48,050 nucleotides of DNA. Source: Sulfolobaceae archaeon (lineage in GTDB: Archaea > Thermoproteota > Thermoprotei_A > Sulfolobales > Sulfolobaceae). The notes under the pieces are model-generated. The model searched no databases, had not been told where the DNA came from, and saw nothing but the letters and a program-made list of their open reading frames with translations. The translations under genes and the position numbers were made by a program. How positions within the stretch are numbered: position 1 is the stretch's first letter; the number at the start of each line of letters is the position of its first letter. Below, one piece after another: positions 44,368-48,050 of this stretch. Location: NCBI GenBank assembly GCA_028277025.1, contig JAPYVG010000012.1:1-48050 (forward strand), in the 5' to 3' direction.

Positions 44368-44390
44368 AAAATTTAAAACTGTTTAAACAT
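44361..44390 (+). promoter_or_regulatory. Thiolase promoter with GTTTAAA repeats and palindrome
   Basis: GTTTAAA occurs at 44362 and 44381; ATTTAAA at 44371-44377 is 24-30 nt before GTG 44401 and is the likely TATA box. The palindrome TGTTTAAACA (44380-44389) lies between the TATA box and the start, as in front of mcmA (8049-8058). Confidence 0.5.
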
Positions 44391-44400
44391 ATGGGTTATT

Positions 44401-45588
44401 GTGGCTGATGTATATATTGTTTCAGCAGTAAGGACCCCAATAGGGAAATTTGGAGGAGTTTTTAAGGACCTCTCACCAGTTGATTTAGGAGCTATAGCAA
44501 TAAAAGAAGCATTAAAAAGAGCTAAGGCAGATCCTTCAAAGGTAGACATATCAATAATGGGAAACATATTAAGAGCTGGGCACGGTCAAGATTTAGCTAG
44601 GCAAGCCGCCATTAAGGCCGGAATACCTATGGAAATAGATGGGTACTGCGTAGATATGGTATGCTCTTCCGGAATGGTTAGTGTAATCAATGCGGCACAA
44701 ATGATCAAGAGCGGTGATGCTGATATAGTAGTTGCTGGAGGAATGGAAAGTATGAGTCAGGCTATGTTAGCAATAAAGAGTGAAGCAAGATGGGGAGTGA
44801 AAATGTTACTAGGTAAGAGATTAGAGTTTATAGACACAATGCTAATGGACGGATTAACTGACCCGTTTAATATGAAACTAATGGGGCAAGAGGCAGACAT
44901 GGTGGCAAAGGCTCGCAATATCAGCAGGAGGGAATTGGACGAAGTAGCTTACGAAAGCCATAAGAGAGCAGCTGAGGCCACCGACAAAGGCTATTTCAAA
45001 GATGAAATGGTAGAAGTTCAGGTTAATGGAAAGGTAGTAACACAAGACGAGGGAATAAGAAGGGATACTTCTGTCGAGAAATTAGCTCAACTAAAGCCAG
45101 CTTTTAATCCAGATGGCTTACATACAGCTGGTAATTCTTCACAGATAAGTGATGGAGCAGCGGCCTTAGTTCTTATGAGTGAGAAGGCAGTTAAGGAGTA
45201 TAAGGTTGAGCCGATAGCAAAGATTTTAGGATATAGTTGGGTTGGGATAGAGAGTTGGCGCTTCACGGAGGCACCTATCTTCGCAGTTAAAAAATTATTA
45301 CAGAAACTTAACATGGAAATTTCCCAGTTTGATTATTTCGAGAACAACGAAGCGTTCGCGGTAAATAACGTGCTATACAATAGATATCTTGGAGTACCTT
45401 ATGATAGGCTTAATGTGTTTGGAGGTGCTATTGCATTGGGTCATCCTATAGGGGCCAGCGGTGCTAGAATAATAACGACCTTGCTTAACGTATTGTCAAA
45501 GATGGGTGGAAAAAGGGGAATAGCAAGTATATGCCATGGTACTGGAGGTTCAACAGCAATAGCAGTCGAATTATTAAGACCGCTTTAA
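44401..45588 (+). CDS. Acetyl-CoA C-acetyltransferase (acetoacetyl-CoA thiolase)
   Basis: A 395-residue thiolase that joins or splits acetoacetyl-CoA. The nucleophile Cys is in DMVCSSGMVSV near residue 88; the second active site is NEAFAVNN; GGAIALGHPIGASG and CHGTGGSTA close the active site. In Sulfolobales the enzyme splits acetoacetyl-CoA in the last step of the 3-hydroxypropionate/4-hydroxybutyrate cycle. It starts with GTG directly behind its promoter, so the mRNA is probably leaderless. Confidence 0.95.
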   Translation: MADVYIVSAVRTPIGKFGGVFKDLSPVDLGAIAIKEALKRAKADPSKVDISIMGNILRAGHGQDLARQAAIKAGIPMEIDGYCVDMVCSSGMVSVINAAQMIKSGDADIVVAGGMESMSQAMLAIKSEARWGVKMLLGKRLEFIDTMLMDGLTDPFNMKLMGQEADMVAKARNISRRELDEVAYESHKRAAEATDKGYFKDEMVEVQVNGKVVTQDEGIRRDTSVEKLAQLKPAFNPDGLHTAGNSSQISDGAAALVLMSEKAVKEYKVEPIAKILGYSWVGIESWRFTEAPIFAVKKLLQKLNMEISQFDYFENNEAFAVNNVLYNRYLGVPYDRLNVFGGAIALGHPIGASGARIITTLLNVLSKMGGKRGIASICHGTGGSTAIAVELLRPL

Positions 45589-45631
45589 CTTTTTAGGCTT
45601 TAAAATAAATAGTTGAATGGTGGTAAACTGA

Positions 45632-45958
45632 TTGCCTAAAAAGAAATCAGAACAACCACAAACTTCCAGAGAAGTCCCTAAACCAGCTGAAGGAGAAGTT
45701 ATTTGTGTTGTTAAGAAGTTACTAGGAGCTGAACATGCACAAGTTATATGTTTGGATGGAAAGGAAAGATTAGGGAGAATTCCAGGTAAGATGAAAAAGA
45801 AAATGTGGATAAGAGAGGGGGATGTCGTACTAGCAGCACCATGGGATTTCCAACCAACTAAATGTGATATTGTATATAGGTATGAGGAGAGTGAGGTAAG
45901 AAGGCTAGTTGAAGAAAACGTAGTCAGTGCTGAGGTAATAGAGCAATTAAGAGGATGA
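45632..45958 (+). CDS. Translation initiation factor aIF1A
   Basis: A 108-residue OB-fold factor. After a basic N-terminal tail ([13 protein letters not shown]), the fold has [52 protein letters not shown], broken here only for description: the RIPGKMKK basic patch and GDVVL strand are typical. TTG start with GGTG upstream. It is followed after 3 nt by the RIO kinase, the usual archaeal order. Confidence 0.95.
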   Translation: MPKKKSEQPQTSREVPKPAEGEVICVVKKLLGAEHAQVICLDGKERLGRIPGKMKKKMWIREGDVVLAAPWDFQPTKCDIVYRYEESEVRRLVEENVVSAEVIEQLRG

Positions 45959-45961
45959 ATT

Positions 45962-46750
45962 TTGATAGAGAAGAAAAGAAAAGAGGAGAAAAGGATTAAA
46001 GATGAAGATCTTTTTAAAGTTGTAGATTCGACCCTTGATTCAAGAACTTATTATGTTCTTTTTCAGATCTCTAGAAGATTAAATATAAAAAATTATTATG
46101 GAGCTATTTCATCTGGTAAAGAAGCTAAAGTATACCCAGCCTTAACCAAGGACGGAAAATGGTATGCTGTAAAAATTTACTACGTCTCGACTGCAGCAAG
46201 TAAGAGAGCTTTAGAGAGATATACATTAGGAGATCCTAGATTTGAAGGCATAAAAATATCAAACACTTTACAGCTCATAGAAGTATGGGCTAAAAAAGAG
46301 TTCAAGAACTTAAAGAGGTTGTGGAACGCTGGAGTAAGAGTCCCAGAGCCGATACTAGTTGTCAAAAACGTTCTTGTAATGCAATTTATAGGAGAAAACG
46401 GTATAAGAGCTCCATTATTAAAAGAGCTACCAAGAGAGGAAGTAACTGAAGAACTGTATAAAGAAGTTATTAATCAAATAGAATTAATGGTGAATAAAGC
46501 AGAGTTAGTTCATGGAGATTTGAGTGAATATAATATCATGGTCTTTGATGGACTCCCATATATCATAGACGTAAGCCAGGCGGTAGATATTGATCATCCA
46601 AACGCTTTAGATTTATTAATTAGAGATATTAATAATATTAATGAATTCTTTAAAGATAATAGCGTTGAAGTGATGGATGTTGATAAAATTTTATCTACTC
46701 TTAAGATTAAAAGAGTAGATAAAAATGATGTACATAACAGTTCCGGATGA
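45962..46750 (+). CDS. rio1: RIO-type serine/threonine kinase (Rio1)
   Basis: A 262-residue atypical kinase involved in small ribosomal subunit maturation. Visible are the P-loop-like ISSGKEAKVYPAL, the Lys of YAVKIYY, the Rio1 flexible loop (YTLGDPRF), the hinge VLVMQFIGENG, the catalytic HGDLSEYNIM and the metal-binding YIIDVSQAVDIDHP. GENG and SQAV are typical of Rio1 rather than Rio2. TTG start. It overlaps the KH gene downstream by about 23 nt. Confidence 0.95.
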   Translation: MIEKKRKEEKRIKDEDLFKVVDSTLDSRTYYVLFQISRRLNIKNYYGAISSGKEAKVYPALTKDGKWYAVKIYYVSTAASKRALERYTLGDPRFEGIKISNTLQLIEVWAKKEFKNLKRLWNAGVRVPEPILVVKNVLVMQFIGENGIRAPLLKELPREEVTEELYKEVINQIELMVNKAELVHGDLSEYNIMVFDGLPYIIDVSQAVDIDHPNALDLLIRDINNINEFFKDNSVEVMDVDKILSTLKIKRVDKNDVHNSSG

Positions 46751-47273
46751 TAAATTAAACGTTTTGAAGGGAATATTACCACGACTTGAGGAGATTAGTA
46801 ACACTAAAGTCGAAATTGACGAGAAAACTAAATCAATTAAAGTTTCACCAAAGAGCGGAAATGCGTACGACGCAATGAAGGTTATTTCGGTGATAAAAGC
46901 CATAGGACTAGGGTTCAGCATTGACGATTCGATGAAACTAATGAGCGATGATTATGGATTAGAGATTATAGATTTAAAGGACTACTTTTCATCCCCAGAG
47001 GCAATAAGGAGAATTAAAGGTAGAATAATCGGTGAAAAGGGAAAGACAAAGAAAACAATTCAAGAATATACTGGAGTACAAATAATCATAGGGGATCATA
47101 TGATAGGACTATTAGGTAATATTGAGCAACTACAAATTGCTAAAAAGGCAATAGAATTGTTAATTCAAGGAAAGGAACATTCAACAGTGTATAAATACCT
47201 CGACCAAGCTGAACGTGAACTCTCATTAAGTAATATAAACAGAGCATTAAAACAAGGACTTAAGAATGTCTAA
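46728..47273 (+). CDS. Pno1/Dim2-like KH-domain ribosome biogenesis protein
   Basis: A protein of about 181 residues with two KH-like domains. The second has RIKGRIIGEKGKTKKTIQEYTG with the GxxG-like GEKGK loop that grips RNA. In archaea it is found beside aIF1A and Rio1 and interacts with aIF2 alpha; eukaryotic Pno1 binds the 3' end of 18S rRNA. The start is ATG 46728 (MYITVPDDKL), with ATG 46725 just before it. The 3' end overlaps the opposing gene by 27 nt. Confidence 0.92.
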   Translation: MYITVPDDKLNVLKGILPRLEEISNTKVEIDEKTKSIKVSPKSGNAYDAMKVISVIKAIGLGFSIDDSMKLMSDDYGLEIIDLKDYFSSPEAIRRIKGRIIGEKGKTKKTIQEYTGVQIIIGDHMIGLLGNIEQLQIAKKAIELLIQGKEHSTVYKYLDQAERELSLSNINRALKQGLKNV

Positions 47274-47780
47274 ACTCACATTGTATTTACCCATATAGTA
47301 CTTAATAACTCTCTGATAATTAGATAAGATGACCTTATACTTCTCGTCACTAATAAGTGATTTTAAACTCTCTGTTTCGCCCTTATAAGCATACTTAAAA
47401 AATCTATACAAGATTCTTTTTGGCTCACTTAAAATGTCTTCGGTTTCGAAAAGATGTGGGGAAGGGTTCATGACTAAAGTTAAATGAGTACCGTCAAGCA
47501 TGGCTATCATGGCCAATTTATGTGCAGAATACTCCCTGGTTGGAGATTTCTTAGAAGCCTTCACCTCAATATAATACCTATTTCCGCATTTTTCAGCCTC
47601 TAGGTCATGAGTGGGTAAGTCCACATAACGTATATTTCTAAAATTCATGGATTCAAGAACTTTTATTGCTCTTAACTCCATAGCATAACCAAGTATTATG
47701 CCCTTAGCCTTTTCTATGGCATATTCCAATTCCTCATCAGTAAGGCCATAAATCTCTTTTATTTCATCAAGTGTTCTCAC
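47247..47780 (-). CDS. PD-(D/E)XK nuclease-like protein
   Basis: A 177-residue protein. Residues 33-80 fit a PD-(D/E)XK core: helix AMELRAIKVLES, then Asp59 in PTHDLEAEK, and Glu72-x-Lys74 in YYIEVKASKK. A helical C-terminal half follows. Hits of this type include Holliday junction resolvases, restriction enzymes and RNA-guided or repair nucleases; the exact group is not clear. It sits between the aIF1A-rio1-KH operon and an insertion sequence. It may be a chromosomal repair gene or an accessory gene. Confidence 0.6.
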   Translation of the reverse strand: MRTLDEIKEIYGLTDEELEYAIEKAKGIILGYAMELRAIKVLESMNFRNIRYVDLPTHDLEAEKCGNRYYIEVKASKKSPTREYSAHKLAMIAMLDGTHLTLVMNPSPHLFETEDILSEPKRILYRFFKYAYKGETESLKSLISDEKYKVILSNYQRVIKYYMGKYNVSLDILKSLF

Positions 47781-47927
47781 ATTATAAACTGATACGTAGT
47801 TAGATTTAAATATTGTTATAAATTGTGGTATCTTGAATTTATTAATTAAATATGGGAAACCCCCAAATCTACCCTTATTATCACCTTTAGTAATCTTAAA
47901 TAATAACCGTATAACATTTATTCTTTT

Positions 47928-47942
47928 ACAGCAGTTATGGGA
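47928..47942. repeat. IS terminal inverted repeat, right copy
   Basis: ACAGCAGTTATGGGA is the exact reverse complement of 111-125. It marks the transposase-end terminus of a second copy of the element. Confidence 0.8.
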
Positions 47943-47944
47943 CT

Positions 47945-48050
47945 TTAACGTAACTTAAAGATTTTCATCAGTCCAGGCGGTCCGCCTAAATAACGTTCAA
48001 CGAACTTGAGAAACGCCTCCACGCTCCTCAGGTTAAGCTCACTCACCAGT
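47945..48050 (-). CDS. Transposase C-terminus (partial)
   Basis: The last 34 codons of an open frame end at TAA 47945-47947 (minus strand); the peptide includes NLRSVEAFLKFVERYLGGPP and ends MKIFKLR. It lies directly inside an insertion-sequence terminus, and its codon use differs from the host genes. I cannot name the transposase family from this piece. Confidence 0.6.
   Translation of the reverse strand, partial: LVSELNLRSVEAFLKFVERYLGGPPGLMKIFKLR

Larger units (their letters stand above)
47928..48050 (-). mobile_element. Insertion sequence, transposase-end side (partial)
   Basis: The element begins with the 15-nt terminal repeat at 47928-47942 and runs off the right edge. The transposase stop is only 2 nt inside the repeat. 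Base composition changes to richer G+C with CTG, GTG and CTC codons that are rare in the neighbouring genes, which supports foreign origin. Confidence 0.7.

Noticed and set aside
1..48050. CRISPR arrays, tRNA and rRNA genes
   Set aside because: No regularly spaced direct repeats, cloverleaf patterns or rRNA-like stretches were seen.

Overview
The window looks like a chromosomal segment of a thermoacidophilic archaeon of the order Sulfolobales. The DNA is AT-rich. Many genes start with TTG or GTG and sit about 25 nt behind a TATA box, which suggests leaderless mRNAs. Archaeal-only protein families are common (aIF2 beta, aIF1A, NMD3, RIO kinase, Pno1-type KH protein, pantoate kinase, phosphopantothenate synthetase, MptE, ThiDN). 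A methylmalonyl-CoA epimerase/mutase pair plus an acetoacetyl-CoA thiolase fits the 3-hydroxypropionate/4-hydroxybutyrate carbon fixation cycle of this order. The species cannot be named from the sequence alone.

Layout. Both edges are ends of the same kind of insertion sequence, in the same orientation: a transposase start at 1-37 and a transposase end at 47945-48050, each next to the same 15-nt terminal repeat. The left copy cuts into a gene whose remnant (126-398) is translationally coupled to a TusA-like protein. Next come a membrane protein and cobA (671-1977), a tiny YHS protein, and a molybdo-flavoenzyme locus: FAD and 2Fe-2S subunits, a MocA-like cytidylyltransferase and two CoxG-like proteins, with no large catalytic subunit. 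From 4880 to 11370 lie a GTPBP1-like GTPase, a ZPR1 zinc finger protein, Hsp20, mce/mcmA, a purine-type phosphoribosyltransferase and a phosphodiesterase. From 11410 to 16644 lie a one-helix protein, a phytoene desaturase-like flavoenzyme, a membrane-anchored Cdc48-like ATPase, an inositol phosphatase and thioredoxin reductase.

The stretch 16725-21224 looks like a pterin cofactor locus: a dihydropteroate synthase-like protein, a PTPS homologue with an ExxHGH motif, and an MptE-type pyrophosphokinase that lacks a canonical start codon. It is interleaved with degenerate MNT and HEPN proteins, a TusA-like protein and unknown proteins. Then follow isopropylmalate synthase, a metallo-hydrolase, two divergent ribbon-helix-helix regulators and an RNA locus at 23663-23784 with a GC-rich hairpin and a canonical-looking C/D box sRNA. 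After these come a stand-alone Lrp-type sensor domain and an ABC exporter. A coenzyme A locus (panB, phosphopantothenate synthetase, pantoate kinase) occupies 26757-29022, followed by a FAD/Fe-S fusion, a MoaD-MoaE fusion, ThiDN, an HD phosphohydrolase, pyrophosphatase and a membrane glycosyltransferase.

The last quarter holds an orphan type IV pilus-like ATPase and platform protein, a translation/ribosome operon on the minus strand (aIF2 beta, DUF424, NMD3, RNase HII, a TGS protein with a ruined P-loop), a divergent tRNA methylthiotransferase, the thiolase, and aIF1A-Rio1-Pno1. A PD-(D/E)XK-like protein precedes the right-hand insertion sequence.

Two patterns run across the window. Convergent genes nearly always overlap at their 3' ends; the one exception frames the RNA locus. 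The promoters of the carbon-fixation genes mcmA and thiolase share GTTTAAA repeats with a TGTTTAAACA palindrome placed just after the TATA box.
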